The notes under the pieces are model-generated. The model was not told where the DNA came from. It ran no database searches and saw only the letters and a list, made by a program, of their open reading frames with translations. A stretch of 64,000 nucleotides of DNA from Lachnospiraceae bacterium UBA2864 (GTDB lineage: Bacteria; Bacillota; Clostridia; Lachnospirales; Lachnospiraceae), in the NCBI GenBank assembly GCA_002350525.1, contig DEFA01000002.1, positions 96,669-160,668 of the forward strand. Direction: 5' to 3'. A program made the translations under genes and the position numbers. Positions 19,253-28,521 of this stretch are shown piece by piece; the first letter of the stretch is position 1, and every line of letters starts with the position of its first letter.

Positions 19253-20589
19253 AGATCATAATTAAGCCGATAGCTGTCATTACCGCGGTATTTCTCATAG
19301 CGGCATTTATCTCATACAGAGTGATCACGAATTATTTCAGCCGTGAAGAAGGTATGAGAACCGTGGTGATGAACCGGATCGTTTCAGATGTCGAAGACAG
19401 ACTGAAGGAAGAAGGCAGTGACGGAGAACTGGACACGCTCGATATTCCGGATATGGATGTTTACAGGCAGGAATACCATTCGAAGGCAGTTCCGAGTGAG
19501 ATACGTATACTTAGTGTAAATGAGGTTCCTCACAGGATAGAAGCCGATGCCGCATATATACAGCCGGTTTCGGGACCGTCGCGGGACATCTCTATGACAC
19601 TGAAGGGATTTCTATATTTTATATATCAATCCGATAATCGGATATTTACGATAGAGATGGCAGGGATAATTCTCCTCATCTCTTATTTTGCTGTTATTAC
19701 GGTTATCCTTCTGGGGTATCATACGATGATACGTCCTTTCAGGAAACTTTCCGAATATCCGGAGAGGATAGCTAAGGGACGAATGGACGCGGGAATCCCG
19801 GAGACCAGGCAGAGACTTTTCGGAAAATATATCTGGGGCATGAATATGCTGAAGGATGAGATGAGGCTTAAGGAAAAATCCATTAATGTTATGGAGAAGG
19901 AAAAACAGACGCTTATAATCTCTATCGCTCACGGAATCAAAACCCCGCTTTCCAATATCAAGCTTTATGCCGAAGCTATTGAACGCGGGATATATCATGA
20001 AGATAAGAAGCCTAATGAAAAAGATGCCGAAACGGCGGCAAAGATAAGCCGTAATGTGGAAAAAGTCGAAGCACTTGTGAAGGACATAATGGATAAAAGT
20101 GCGGAATACGGCGTTGATTATGAACCGAAAGTCAGTTCATTTTATCTCGAAGAACTTATGGAGCTTGTCAAAAAAGAATATGCCGGAAGAGCAGAGCTTC
20201 TTCACATCCCCTTTGAAACCGTATGTGAAAACAATCCGCTTGTTACAAGCGATAAGGACGGAATATTTACCATAGTATCCCAGCTTATGGAAAATGCGAT
20301 AAAGTATGGTTCGGGACAGGGGATAAGTGTCATAATGGGACGTCAGGATGAAGATGTATTTATTACGGTAAAGAACCGGGGAAATGTTCTGTCGGAGGAA
20401 GAAACAGCCTATGTATTTAAGAGTTTCTGGAGAGGTTCGAATTCCCGAAGTACCGAAGGACAGGGAATAGGACTGTATGTTTCCAGAAAAATGGCTGAAG
20501 CACTTTCGGGAGATATATTTATGAAGGCGTGGAAAGAGGAAGATACAACAGAGGTTACTCTGATAATACCTGTAAGAACAGGACAGTAA
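19249..20589 (+). CDS. Membrane sensor histidine kinase
   Basis: A 446-residue kinase starting at a TTG that overlaps the stop of the response regulator (TTGA), so the two are translationally coupled. Membrane helices at about residues 3-25 and 137-160 flank an external domain of about 110 residues; a HAMP-like linker follows. The phosphoacceptor is H228 in SIAHGIKTPLSN, the N box is MENAIKYG and the glycine-rich ATP lid is GQGIGLY. The external domain is larger than the minimal loop of BceS-type kinases that rely on their transporter for sensing, so it may bind a ligand directly. Confidence 0.92.
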   Translation: MKIIIKPIAVITAVFLIAAFISYRVITNYFSREEGMRTVVMNRIVSDVEDRLKEEGSDGELDTLDIPDMDVYRQEYHSKAVPSEIRILSVNEVPHRIEADAAYIQPVSGPSRDISMTLKGFLYFIYQSDNRIFTIEMAGIILLISYFAVITVILLGYHTMIRPFRKLSEYPERIAKGRMDAGIPETRQRLFGKYIWGMNMLKDEMRLKEKSINVMEKEKQTLIISIAHGIKTPLSNIKLYAEAIERGIYHEDKKPNEKDAETAAKISRNVEKVEALVKDIMDKSAEYGVDYEPKVSSFYLEELMELVKKEYAGRAELLHIPFETVCENNPLVTSDKDGIFTIVSQLMENAIKYGSGQGISVIMGRQDEDVFITVKNRGNVLSEEETAYVFKSFWRGSNSRSTEGQGIGLYVSRKMAEALSGDIFMKAWKEEDTTEVTLIIPVRTGQ

Positions 20590-20627
20590 AAAACAGTCCG
20601 GTGCATGTGATCCATGTACCGGACTGT
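20587..20627 (-). terminator. Terminator of the small membrane protein gene, convergent
   Basis: ACAGTCCGGT (20593-20602) pairs with ACCGGACTGT (20618-20627), with CATG/CATG inner pairing. On the minus strand a run of T follows; on the plus strand the T-run is poor, though the stem may also stop the kinase transcript. Confidence 0.7.
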
Positions 20628-20666
20628 CTGCTTATTAGTTATAAATAAAGTTGGCGTACGCCGGCA

Positions 20667-21071
20667 TTACTCTGACTTTGTTGTAGCAACATAGATGATG
20701 CCTGCAAGAAGCATACATATTCCACCTACAAGTGTAAGAGTATTTCCGATTCCCTTGTTAACAAGTGAGCCAAGATCTCCAAGTTCCTTAAGCTCGTTAT
20801 TGTTTACGAAGTAAGAAAGGAACAGTCCGCATGCGGAAAGAAGTCCGAAGACAAGTACAAGAGCCTTCTTGCCTGCTAAAGCAAAGAGAAGAGCAAGTAC
20901 TATGAATGCAAGCCATACAACAGCGATGATCTGAACACCGTCAGCATTGAAAAGACTTGCTGAAATCTTCTCACCGAATAACTCTACCGTGTAGAACGGT
21001 AAGAATATTGCGAGGATAGATATAACTGCCGCAACAAGAACAATAAGTGTACCAACCGGATTTTTCTTCAT
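20667..21071 (-). CDS. Small four-helix membrane protein, unknown function
   Basis: A 134-residue hydrophobic protein with four predicted membrane helices (about residues 7-29, 46-63, 70-88 and 108-128). The only polar parts are short loops such as NNNELKELGDLGSLVNKGIG. I do not recognise a family. AGGAGG stands 8 bases before the ATG. The gene is alone, on the strand opposite to its neighbours. Confidence 0.7.
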   Translation of the reverse strand: MKKNPVGTLIVLVAAVISILAIFLPFYTVELFGEKISASLFNADGVQIIAVVWLAFIVLALLFALAGKKALVLVFGLLSACGLFLSYFVNNNELKELGDLGSLVNKGIGNTLTLVGGICMLLAGIIYVATTKSE

Positions 21072-21178
21072 TTTAAAAACCTCCTAAAGAATTACATGTT
21101 GTGTCTGTTGACGGTTAGATAATACCGAATTTGCTAAATTAAAAAATCATACAAATGAATGACATTTCGAAAAAGTAT

Positions 21179-21207
21179 TTGAATAATACAGAGTATTACT
21201 GCATAAT
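21179..21207 (+). promoter_or_regulatory. Candidate promoter for the MATE operon
   Basis: TTGAAT (21179-21184), 17 bases, CATAAT (21202-21207), 34 bases upstream of the MATE start codon. Confidence 0.45.
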
Positions 21208-21240
21208 TACTAGTGGACAGGGTAGAAAGAAGTTGAAAAA

Positions 21241-22650
21241 ATGTATAGATCAGGTGAATCATTAGCGTTTTATGAGAAAGTGTTTAAGCTCGCGCTTCCG
21301 ATTGCGGCTCAAAGTATGATAACAATCGGAGTTAACATGCTGGACACTATGATGGTGGGAAAACTGGGAGACAATCCTCTTTCGGCAACTTCTCTTGCGA
21401 ATTCTTTCATAAGCGTTTATCAGATATTCTGTATGGGACTCGGGATGGGAGCGTCCGTTTTGGTTTCCAGATATTGGGGAATGAAACAATATGAGAAGAA
21501 CGAAGATGTAAGACATCAGGCCGGAATAGCTCTGAGGCAGACGGTGAGTCTGATGTTAAGACTTACCATTATCCTTGCGACAATCTTTGCTGCTGCGACG
21601 CTTGTAATGCCGGGACTCATAATGAGAACATATATAAGTAACCCTGATGTTATAGAGCAGGGAGTCATATATTTCAGATATTCGATAGTCACGTATTTCT
21701 TCCTCGGTGTATCGCTGGTAACGACGATAGCTCTAAGAAGTGTGGGGCAGGTTCTGTTTCCGCTGTTCGTATCCATAGGTGCATTTGTCGTTAATTTTTC
21801 CATGAATTATATGTTCATATTCGGAAAATTCGGTGCTCCGAGAATGGGAATTGCGGGAGCTGCGCTCGGTACGTTGATAGCAAGAATATTCGAATGTACA
21901 TTTATAATCGGATACCTGCTTATATATGATAAAAAGATATATTTCAGAGTAAAAGACTTTTTCATGAATACGGGCTCGCTTATCAGGGAATATATCAGAA
22001 TCAGTATTCCTGTACTTATAAGTGACGGAATACTTGCCATCGGCAACAATTCGGTGGCCATGGTAATAGGTCATCTCGGGGAGGCTTTTACTTCGGCAAA
22101 CGCGATCACCAGTGTTACTCAGCAGCTGAGTACGGTCGTTATATCGGGTGTAAGCCAGGCAGGTGCCATCGTAACGGGAATTACTCTCGGTGAGGGTGAT
22201 AGAGAAAAGACTCAGAAACAGGGCTATAAATTCTTCAGACTGGGACTTGTGCTCGGCCTTATGTCGGCGGCATTTATAGTAGCATACAGCGACTGGATAA
22301 TCGGTTTTTATGATAAGGTCAGTCCGGAGGCTGTTTCGATAGCAAAGGAACTGATGCTTGCGATAAGTCTTATCATAGTATTTCAAGGAACCAACAGCAT
22401 TATGACGAAGGGAGTTCTTCGCGGAGGCGGAGATACCAGGATACTGATGCTGGCCGATAATATATTCTTATGGATACTGGCAATCCCATTGGGAATATTG
22501 GCAGGATTTGTTTTTAAACTTTCTGCTTTCTGGATATATATTTTCCTTAAATCGGATCAGATAGTGAAAACCTTCTGGGCGTTCTTAAGGCTTCGAAGCG
22601 GAAAATGGATCAAGAAAATATCGACAGGTAATGATGTAAAGAGAGGTTGA
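21241..22650 (+). CDS. MATE-family multidrug/organic cation exporter
   Basis: A 469-residue protein with twelve predicted membrane helices in two matching halves. The start ALPIAAQSMITIGVNMLDTM followed by MVGKLGD is the usual first helix of MATE transporters, and RGGGDTR before helix eleven is also characteristic. These are sodium- or proton-driven exporters of drugs, toxins or metabolites. The ribosome binding site is weak (AGAAAGAAG). The next gene starts 2 bases after the stop, so it opens an operon that seems to run to the histidine kinase ending at 27413. Substrate unknown. Confidence 0.92.
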   Translation: MYRSGESLAFYEKVFKLALPIAAQSMITIGVNMLDTMMVGKLGDNPLSATSLANSFISVYQIFCMGLGMGASVLVSRYWGMKQYEKNEDVRHQAGIALRQTVSLMLRLTIILATIFAAATLVMPGLIMRTYISNPDVIEQGVIYFRYSIVTYFFLGVSLVTTIALRSVGQVLFPLFVSIGAFVVNFSMNYMFIFGKFGAPRMGIAGAALGTLIARIFECTFIIGYLLIYDKKIYFRVKDFFMNTGSLIREYIRISIPVLISDGILAIGNNSVAMVIGHLGEAFTSANAITSVTQQLSTVVISGVSQAGAIVTGITLGEGDREKTQKQGYKFFRLGLVLGLMSAAFIVAYSDWIIGFYDKVSPEAVSIAKELMLAISLIIVFQGTNSIMTKGVLRGGGDTRILMLADNIFLWILAIPLGILAGFVFKLSAFWIYIFLKSDQIVKTFWAFLRLRSGKWIKKISTGNDVKRG

Positions 22651-22652
22651 TC

Positions 22653-23762
22653 ATGGCAAAAGAAAAGGATGCACAAAAGAAGTTTAAGTGGTGGAAGATT
22701 CCGCTTTTACTGATATTACTTGTAATACTTGTGGCAGGAGGATATGTGGCATATGTATTCCTGACTTATTCGAGAATAGAAGATAATCTGGCACTTACTC
22801 CAGAAGGAGATGCCTCAGATATGGCAAAGGCCGGCGAGGAGTATACTATCGTAACTTATAACGTAGGCTTCGGTGCCTATACGGCAGACTTCACATTCTT
22901 CATGGACGAAGGTAAGGAGAGCCGTGCAAAGTCTAAGGAAAGCGTTGAGAACTGTATCAATAATACGGCTGACATAGCACTCAGCTACGATCCTGACTTT
23001 GTACTCTTCCAGGAGGTCGATATCGGATCAACGAGAAGCCATCAGGTTGAAGAGAGAAATCTTATAAATGCGAAGTTCTCAGGTTACGATAATCTTTTTG
23101 CTCAGAATTACAATTCAGCATATCTTATGTATCCTATTACGGAGCCTCACGGTGCATCCAAGTCCGGAATACTTACAGAGAGCAGATATAATATTACATC
23201 GGGACTTAGAAGAAGTCTTCCGATCTCGGACGGTTTTAAGAAGATCCTCGATCTTGACAGATGCTACAGCATAAGCAGAATTCCGGTGGATGACGGAAAA
23301 GAACTTGTGCTTATCAATACACATCTTTCCGCTTACGGAACGGATGCGACTCAGGGAAATGCACAGCTTGAAATGCTCTTCAAGGATATGAAGGCAGAGT
23401 ATGATAAGGGTAACTATGTTATCTGCGGCGGAGATTTCAATCATGATTTCACCACCGATTCGAGAGAATATTTCAATCCGGGAACAGATAAGATATACAG
23501 CTGGTGCCAGCCGTTCCCTGATGATATCATCCCTGAAGGATTTACGAAATGTACCGGATATGCCGATGGTATGGTATCAACAACAAGATACACAAATATA
23601 CCGTATTCAGAGGAAAGCTTTACGGTTATCTTAGACGGATTCATCGTATCCGATAACGTACAGTGCAATTATGTTCAGAATATGGATAAAGCATACGAAT
23701 ATACGGATCATAATCCGGTCGTTATGAAGTTTGTTCTGGGAACAGGTACAGACGAAGAGTAG
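22653..23762 (+). CDS. Membrane-anchored endonuclease/exonuclease/phosphatase-fold protein
   Basis: A 369-residue protein. One N-terminal membrane helix (about residues 14-36) anchors an external EEP domain with the expected catalytic and metal-binding stretches TYNVGFG, FQEVD, INTHLSAYG, CGGDFNHD and the final DHNPVVMKF. The EEP fold covers DNases, sphingomyelinases and inositol-phosphate phosphatases, so the substrate cannot be named. The ATG at 22653 has AGAGAGG just upstream; the frame from 22647 adds only two residues. Being external, it may release phosphate or nucleotides from extracellular DNA or lipids. Confidence 0.85.
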   Translation: MAKEKDAQKKFKWWKIPLLLILLVILVAGGYVAYVFLTYSRIEDNLALTPEGDASDMAKAGEEYTIVTYNVGFGAYTADFTFFMDEGKESRAKSKESVENCINNTADIALSYDPDFVLFQEVDIGSTRSHQVEERNLINAKFSGYDNLFAQNYNSAYLMYPITEPHGASKSGILTESRYNITSGLRRSLPISDGFKKILDLDRCYSISRIPVDDGKELVLINTHLSAYGTDATQGNAQLEMLFKDMKAEYDKGNYVICGGDFNHDFTTDSREYFNPGTDKIYSWCQPFPDDIIPEGFTKCTGYADGMVSTTRYTNIPYSEESFTVILDGFIVSDNVQCNYVQNMDKAYEYTDHNPVVMKFVLGTGTDEE

Positions 23763-23836
23763 AACAGTGTGCAGACGATGTGCCGGAGGCGGCTGTCTCC
23801 GGTGTATCGCCTGCATTTATTATGGAGGAAGTAGCA

Positions 23837-25450
23837 TTGAAGAATCCAATACTTAAGAATAAGGCATATCTGTATCTTACGGAGTTTTTTGCGGGAATGT
23901 CGGTTATGGCAGTTGAACTCGGAGCCAGCAGGCTTCTGGCACCGTACTTCAGTTCGTCACAGATAGTGTGGACCATTATCATCGGTACCATAATGATAGC
24001 AATGGCCCTTGGAAATATCATGGGCGGACGCTGGGCAGATAAGAATCCGAATCCCGATAAACTGTACGGACGGATCATTATAGCGGCCATATGGATAGCC
24101 CTTATTCCGGTGGCAGGTAAATATATAGTTATCGGAATATCCGCACTGCTTGTATTTACCATAAGCACGAATTTCCTTGTAATAGCTGCATTCGTAGCCT
24201 GTATGGTGGTTTTTGTTTTCCCTCTCTTTCTTCTCGGAACGGTTACGCCGTCTCTTGTGAAATATACTGTGGACAGTCTTTCGGACAGCGGTAAGGTTGT
24301 GGGATATCTCAATGCTTCAAATACCATAGGAAGTATTATAGGTACCTTTGTACCGACCTTTATCAGTATTCCAGCAGTGGGAACCAGCATAACATTTCTT
24401 ATCTTTGCGGGAATCCTCATGCTGCTTGCCATAATCTATTTTGCAGCGGGAAAGACGAAGTCGGTTAAGGCAGCAGCCGGAGCAGTCATATTTATAATAT
24501 CCTGCGTGTTCGGCCACGGAGATTCTTTTGCATTTTGGGAGCATGGTTTAACATTTGAAGGTGAATCGATATATAATTATCTTCAGGTATATGAAGATGA
24601 TACGAAGGTTGTTCTGTCGACAAATGTACTTTTCGGTGTTCAGTCCGTATACCGTAAGGAGAAGACCCTTACGGGAATGTATTACGATTATGCGATGGCA
24701 GCTCCTTATATGGCGGGAATGAAGGAGAAGGACAGAATAGATATCCTCATTCTCGGAATGGGAACGGGAACCTATGCGACCCAGTGCAGCCGCTACTTCG
24801 ATAATGTATCGATAGAGGGAGTTGAGATAGATCAGAAGATCACGGATCTTGCAAGGGAGTATTTCGAACTTCCGAATGACATTAAAGTAACAACCTATGA
24901 CGGTAGGGCTTATCTCCAGGGACTTGCGTCTTCGGGAGATGAGAGAAAGTTTGACGTCATAATGGTAGATGCGTATCAGGATATTACCATTCCCTTTCAG
25001 ATGTCATCGGTTGAATTTTTTACTCTGGTCAAAGAACGGCTTACGGATGACGGCGTAATGGTCGTAAATATGAATATGAAGTCTGACGGAGACAGAGGTA
25101 TCAATCAGTATCTGGGAGACACTATATGTAAGGTGTTTGATACGGTCTATACCTCAGATGTACAGTACAGCACCAACAGAGAGCTTTTTGCATCGAACAA
25201 TCCTGCCATGCTTGAGAGGTTTAGGGCAGGTGTGGAAACGGAGACGGACCCGGAACTGGTGCAGATGATGACAAAGGTGGAAGACGGACTTATCAGGTAT
25301 GAAGGCGGAAGTCTTATACTTACGGATGACAAGGCACCTGTGGAACTTCTCGGGATGAGTGCGATAGATGCTATCATAAGAGAAGAAGTGGATTATTATA
25401 AAAAGATATATGACGAAAAAGGATTTCAGGGAGTAATGGAGGCATTCTAA
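23837..25450 (+). CDS. Membrane-fused spermidine-synthase-like protein
   Basis: About 537 residues. GGAGG lies 8 bases before TTG 23837, preferred over the in-frame ATG 23822 and GTG 23780. The N-terminal part (about 1-220) has six or seven membrane helices, starting LTEFFAGMSVMAVELGASRL. The C-terminal part is a Rossmann domain like spermidine synthase: ILILGMGTGTYA (S-adenosyl binding), VEIDQKITDLAREYF, TTYDGRAYL and FDVIMVDAYQD. Proteins of this fused design are known, but few are shown to make polyamines; methyl transfer or aminopropyl transfer on another substrate is possible. The stop overlaps the start of a response regulator by one base, an unusual partner. Confidence 0.8.
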   Translation: MKNPILKNKAYLYLTEFFAGMSVMAVELGASRLLAPYFSSSQIVWTIIIGTIMIAMALGNIMGGRWADKNPNPDKLYGRIIIAAIWIALIPVAGKYIVIGISALLVFTISTNFLVIAAFVACMVVFVFPLFLLGTVTPSLVKYTVDSLSDSGKVVGYLNASNTIGSIIGTFVPTFISIPAVGTSITFLIFAGILMLLAIIYFAAGKTKSVKAAAGAVIFIISCVFGHGDSFAFWEHGLTFEGESIYNYLQVYEDDTKVVLSTNVLFGVQSVYRKEKTLTGMYYDYAMAAPYMAGMKEKDRIDILILGMGTGTYATQCSRYFDNVSIEGVEIDQKITDLAREYFELPNDIKVTTYDGRAYLQGLASSGDERKFDVIMVDAYQDITIPFQMSSVEFFTLVKERLTDDGVMVVNMNMKSDGDRGINQYLGDTICKVFDTVYTSDVQYSTNRELFASNNPAMLERFRAGVETETDPELVQMMTKVEDGLIRYEGGSLILTDDKAPVELLGMSAIDAIIREEVDYYKKIYDEKGFQGVMEAF

Positions 25451-26160
25451 TGGATTACAGTGTTCTTATTGTGGATGACGAGACAGAGCTTGCAGAGTCA
25501 ACCGCCGAATACTTTAATATGTTTGATGTACCATCTAAATGTGTATTCAGTGCAGATGATGCACTGGCGTTTTTTGAAGAAAATACTACGAAACTTATAT
25601 TGCTGGATATAAATCTGTCGGAGAAGGGCGGCATGTCCGGATTCGATCTCTGCAAAAAGATAAGAGAAACACTGGATGTTCCGATACTTTTTATCAGTGC
25701 CAGATCCAGTGATGATGATATGGTCATCGCCCTGAATATCGGAGGGGATGATTATATCACGAAACCTTATTCGCTCAGTGTGCTTTACGCAAAGGTGAAA
25801 GCCGTGCTGAAAAGATATTCCGGAACTCCGGCAGCGGATAAGAAAGATGTATCAGGAAAGAATAATATCATATGTTTCGGGCAGATTGAGATGGATACGG
25901 ACTCATTTACGGTTAAGAGACAGGGTGAGTATGTATCTCTCACGGCGATGGAATATAAACTTCTATACTACCTTGTAACGAATAAGAATAAGGTGGTTCC
26001 GAAGAATGAGATTTTTGATAATGTATGGGAAGACAGCTTTGTATCGGACGGAACCCTTAATGTCCATATAAGGCATTTAAGAGAAAAACTGGAGGAGGAT
26101 CCCAATAATCCGACCTACATTAAAACTGTACGAGGAATGGGAATAATGTTTAAAGAATGA
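25450..26160 (+). CDS. OmpR-family response regulator
   Basis: A 236-residue regulator with a receiver domain (VDDE near the start, phosphorylation site D53 in LLDINLSEKGG, lysine in DDYITKPY) and a winged-helix domain ending EEDPNNPTYIKTVRGMG. The loop after D53 carries an inserted SEKGGM. GGAGG is 7 bases before the ATG, which overlaps the preceding stop (TAATG). The kinase gene overlaps its end by 4 bases. A likely target is the surface protein-ABC transporter unit starting at 27553. Confidence 0.93.
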   Translation: MDYSVLIVDDETELAESTAEYFNMFDVPSKCVFSADDALAFFEENTTKLILLDINLSEKGGMSGFDLCKKIRETLDVPILFISARSSDDDMVIALNIGGDDYITKPYSLSVLYAKVKAVLKRYSGTPAADKKDVSGKNNIICFGQIEMDTDSFTVKRQGEYVSLTAMEYKLLYYLVTNKNKVVPKNEIFDNVWEDSFVSDGTLNVHIRHLREKLEEDPNNPTYIKTVRGMGIMFKE

Positions 26161-27413
26161 GAAAACTTATTCTTGCATTTTTAATAGCCGCAATACTTAT
26201 CATGGCAATGCCCTTTATAGTTCAGGTAAGGAAGATAGGGGGCGATGTGAAGGGGCTTTCAAATGTTGAAGTTAACGAGCTGATGAAAAAGATGGAGATC
26301 GGATGGAATGATCCGTCTTTTGTCTATCCGGAGCAAAGTTTTAATTATGCGGTTCTGGATATGGATGGAAATCTCATATATAAATGCGGTATAGGAGCGG
26401 AAACCATCGGCAGAGCCACGGAAGAAAGAGATGTCATCAGAAATATCACAGTCGGTGATGAGGTAGTAGGAAAGCTTATAATCTATTCGGAGCTGGATAA
26501 TATTCAGGATAAGATGGAGAGGGTCCTGCTTAAGAAATACCTCATTATGGCGGGAGGAGTACTTGCACTCCTTCTTCTTGTACTTTTACTTGTGGAGATA
26601 AAGGTTATAAGACCGTTTGATAAGCTTAAGGAATTTGCTTCTGCCGTTGCTGCGGGAGATCTCGATAAACCGCTGGAGATGGACAGAGAGAATATATTCG
26701 GCGCATTTACCGAAGGATTTGATATCATGCGTGAGAGACTGAATGAGTCGAGAGAAAGAGAGCTTCAGATGAGTATCAGTAAGAAAGAGCTGATAGCGCA
26801 GCTGAGCCATGATATAAAGACTCCGGTGGCATCGATCAAGGCAATGTCGGAAGTCCTGGGAGCAAAGGAAGACAGACCGGCAGTTAAGGAAAAGCTTGAT
26901 TCCATCGGCTTGAAGGCTGATCAGATAGACGGGCTTGTATCAAATCTTTTCGTATCTACGCTTAATGAACTTAACAGGCTGGAAGTCAAAGAATCGGATA
27001 TGGAAAGTGTGGAGCTGGAGAAGTATATAAGACAGGCGGATTATAATAACCGTATTAAGGAGATGGAGATTCCCGAATGCGTTATAATCTGCGACCGTCT
27101 GAGAATCAATCAGGTTATCAGTAATATCATTTTTAACTCCTATAAATATGCGGATACGGATATATATGTATCGGGAATAACGGACGTGGATTTTCTTACA
27201 GTCAGCATAACCGACAGGGGTGGAGGAATTCCGGTTGAGGAACTTAATCTTATAACGAAGAAATATAAGAGAGGCAGTAATGCAGATACTAAGCAGGGAG
27301 CGGGACTCGGACTCTTTATATCCAAGGAACTCATGGAAAATATGCAGGGCGGACTGGAAGTTACCAATGCCGACGGCGGTCTCAGAGTAAATATCAGTTT
27401 CAAACTTGCATAG
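26157..27413 (+). CDS. Membrane sensor histidine kinase
   Basis: A 418-residue kinase with membrane helices at about residues 3-22 and 126-147, an external domain of about 100 residues, a HAMP linker and a kinase core: H218 in SHDIKTPVAS, N box SNIIFNSYKY, GGGIP and GAGLGLFI. Its start overlaps the response regulator stop (ATGA). It ends the MATE-EEP-synthase-regulator-kinase run; the next gene is 139 bases away. Confidence 0.93.
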   Translation: MRKLILAFLIAAILIMAMPFIVQVRKIGGDVKGLSNVEVNELMKKMEIGWNDPSFVYPEQSFNYAVLDMDGNLIYKCGIGAETIGRATEERDVIRNITVGDEVVGKLIIYSELDNIQDKMERVLLKKYLIMAGGVLALLLLVLLLVEIKVIRPFDKLKEFASAVAAGDLDKPLEMDRENIFGAFTEGFDIMRERLNESRERELQMSISKKELIAQLSHDIKTPVASIKAMSEVLGAKEDRPAVKEKLDSIGLKADQIDGLVSNLFVSTLNELNRLEVKESDMESVELEKYIRQADYNNRIKEMEIPECVIICDRLRINQVISNIIFNSYKYADTDIYVSGITDVDFLTVSITDRGGGIPVEELNLITKKYKRGSNADTKQGAGLGLFISKELMENMQGGLEVTNADGGLRVNISFKLA

Positions 27414-27552
27414 TTAAGGTATAATTCAAACTTAATATAAAATTAATGTTAGCATAAAGACGCTTAATATTCATTTTGATAGAATCCAAGCATAGTCTAC
27501 GGATGGCATGATAAGGTGCCGGAGACAAATAATATAGTGCGAGGAGAAAAAA

Positions 27553-28482
27553 ATGAGTAAAGTGAATTTTGGTAACACAAAGAAATTTATGGTACTCCTT
27601 ATGACAGCTGTTTTGCTTGTTGTGGGAGTACTTGGCGGTTTTGGGGGAAATACAACCGTATATGCGGCGTTTAGAACTCCAAAGCTTATTGTGACAGGTG
27701 CGGACATCGAAGGCGGCAGTGTTAAAGCGGGAGACGGCTTCACCATGACTGTTCATCTTAAGAATGAATCGAAGAACAAACTCGGAAATATCAGCTTAAA
27801 GCTTTCAAGCGAAGATAATCAGATCATCATGGCATCGGGTTCGGACACAATCTATATCGATAATATCGAAAAAGAAGGTGAGTATGATGTGACGGTTGAA
27901 CTTAAGACAAGGGGAAATCTTGAACAGAAGAACTATTCCGTAAATATTGATTACAAGTATGAGGATAATAACTGGAATACTTATGAAGAGTCGGCAACAG
28001 TTAATGTTCCCGTATATCAGGACTGTAGGACATCTATTTCAGAGAAGAGACTTACAAAGAACAGCGTAGTAACAGGTGGAAAGACAAGCCTTTCTTTCAA
28101 GATCAATAACACGGGAAAAGGAAGCATCTATAATGTAACAGCCGAGATTACAGGCGATACGATTACCGATATATCAACTTATTCGGGAATGATTGCAGTA
28201 GGAGAAAGTGCAACAGTAGACCTTTCCTTAAATACAGAGAAGACAGGTAATGATAAGATCCACGTAAAAGTGTCTTTTGAAGATGCTGAGGGAAAGCAGA
28301 GTTCTATTACAGATGAGCTTGATTTTGAAGTGACCGAGCCTGTAGTGGAAGCAACGGCAATAGAGAAGCCTGAGTCAGAAGGTAATTCAAAGACTCTCCT
28401 CATCGCAGCGGCTGCCGTACTACTTCTTCTTATAATCATTATAAGTATTGTAAAGAAGATCAGAAATAAGAAATATGAATAG
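27553..28482 (+). CDS. Surface protein with two Ig-like domains and C-terminal anchor
   Basis: A 309-residue protein. A signal peptide (about residues 1-37, ending VYAAF) is followed by two beta-rich domains of about 105 residues each. They resemble the CARDB/COG1361 type seen in S-layer-like and alpha-mannosidase-associated proteins (TVHLKNESKNKLGNISLKL, then FKINNTGKGSIYNVTAEITG). One membrane helix (about 284-302) and a KKIRNKKYE tail anchor it. AGGAG precedes the ATG. It stands directly upstream of an ABC ATPase and permease, so it may be the external adaptor or binding partner of that transporter, in the role MacA plays elsewhere. Confidence 0.75.
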   Translation: MSKVNFGNTKKFMVLLMTAVLLVVGVLGGFGGNTTVYAAFRTPKLIVTGADIEGGSVKAGDGFTMTVHLKNESKNKLGNISLKLSSEDNQIIMASGSDTIYIDNIEKEGEYDVTVELKTRGNLEQKNYSVNIDYKYEDNNWNTYEESATVNVPVYQDCRTSISEKRLTKNSVVTGGKTSLSFKINNTGKGSIYNVTAEITGDTITDISTYSGMIAVGESATVDLSLNTEKTGNDKIHVKVSFEDAEGKQSSITDELDFEVTEPVVEATAIEKPESEGNSKTLLIAAAAVLLLLIIIISIVKKIRNKKYE

Positions 28483-28521
28483 GATGTATTCTTAAAGACA
28501 TATTATTAAAGGAAAATATAA

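Noticed and set aside
23783..23802. CCGGAG/CTCCGG hairpin before the spermidine-synthase-like gene as a terminator.
   Set aside because: No T-run follows and the genes on either side are on the same strand and closely spaced, so read-through is likely.
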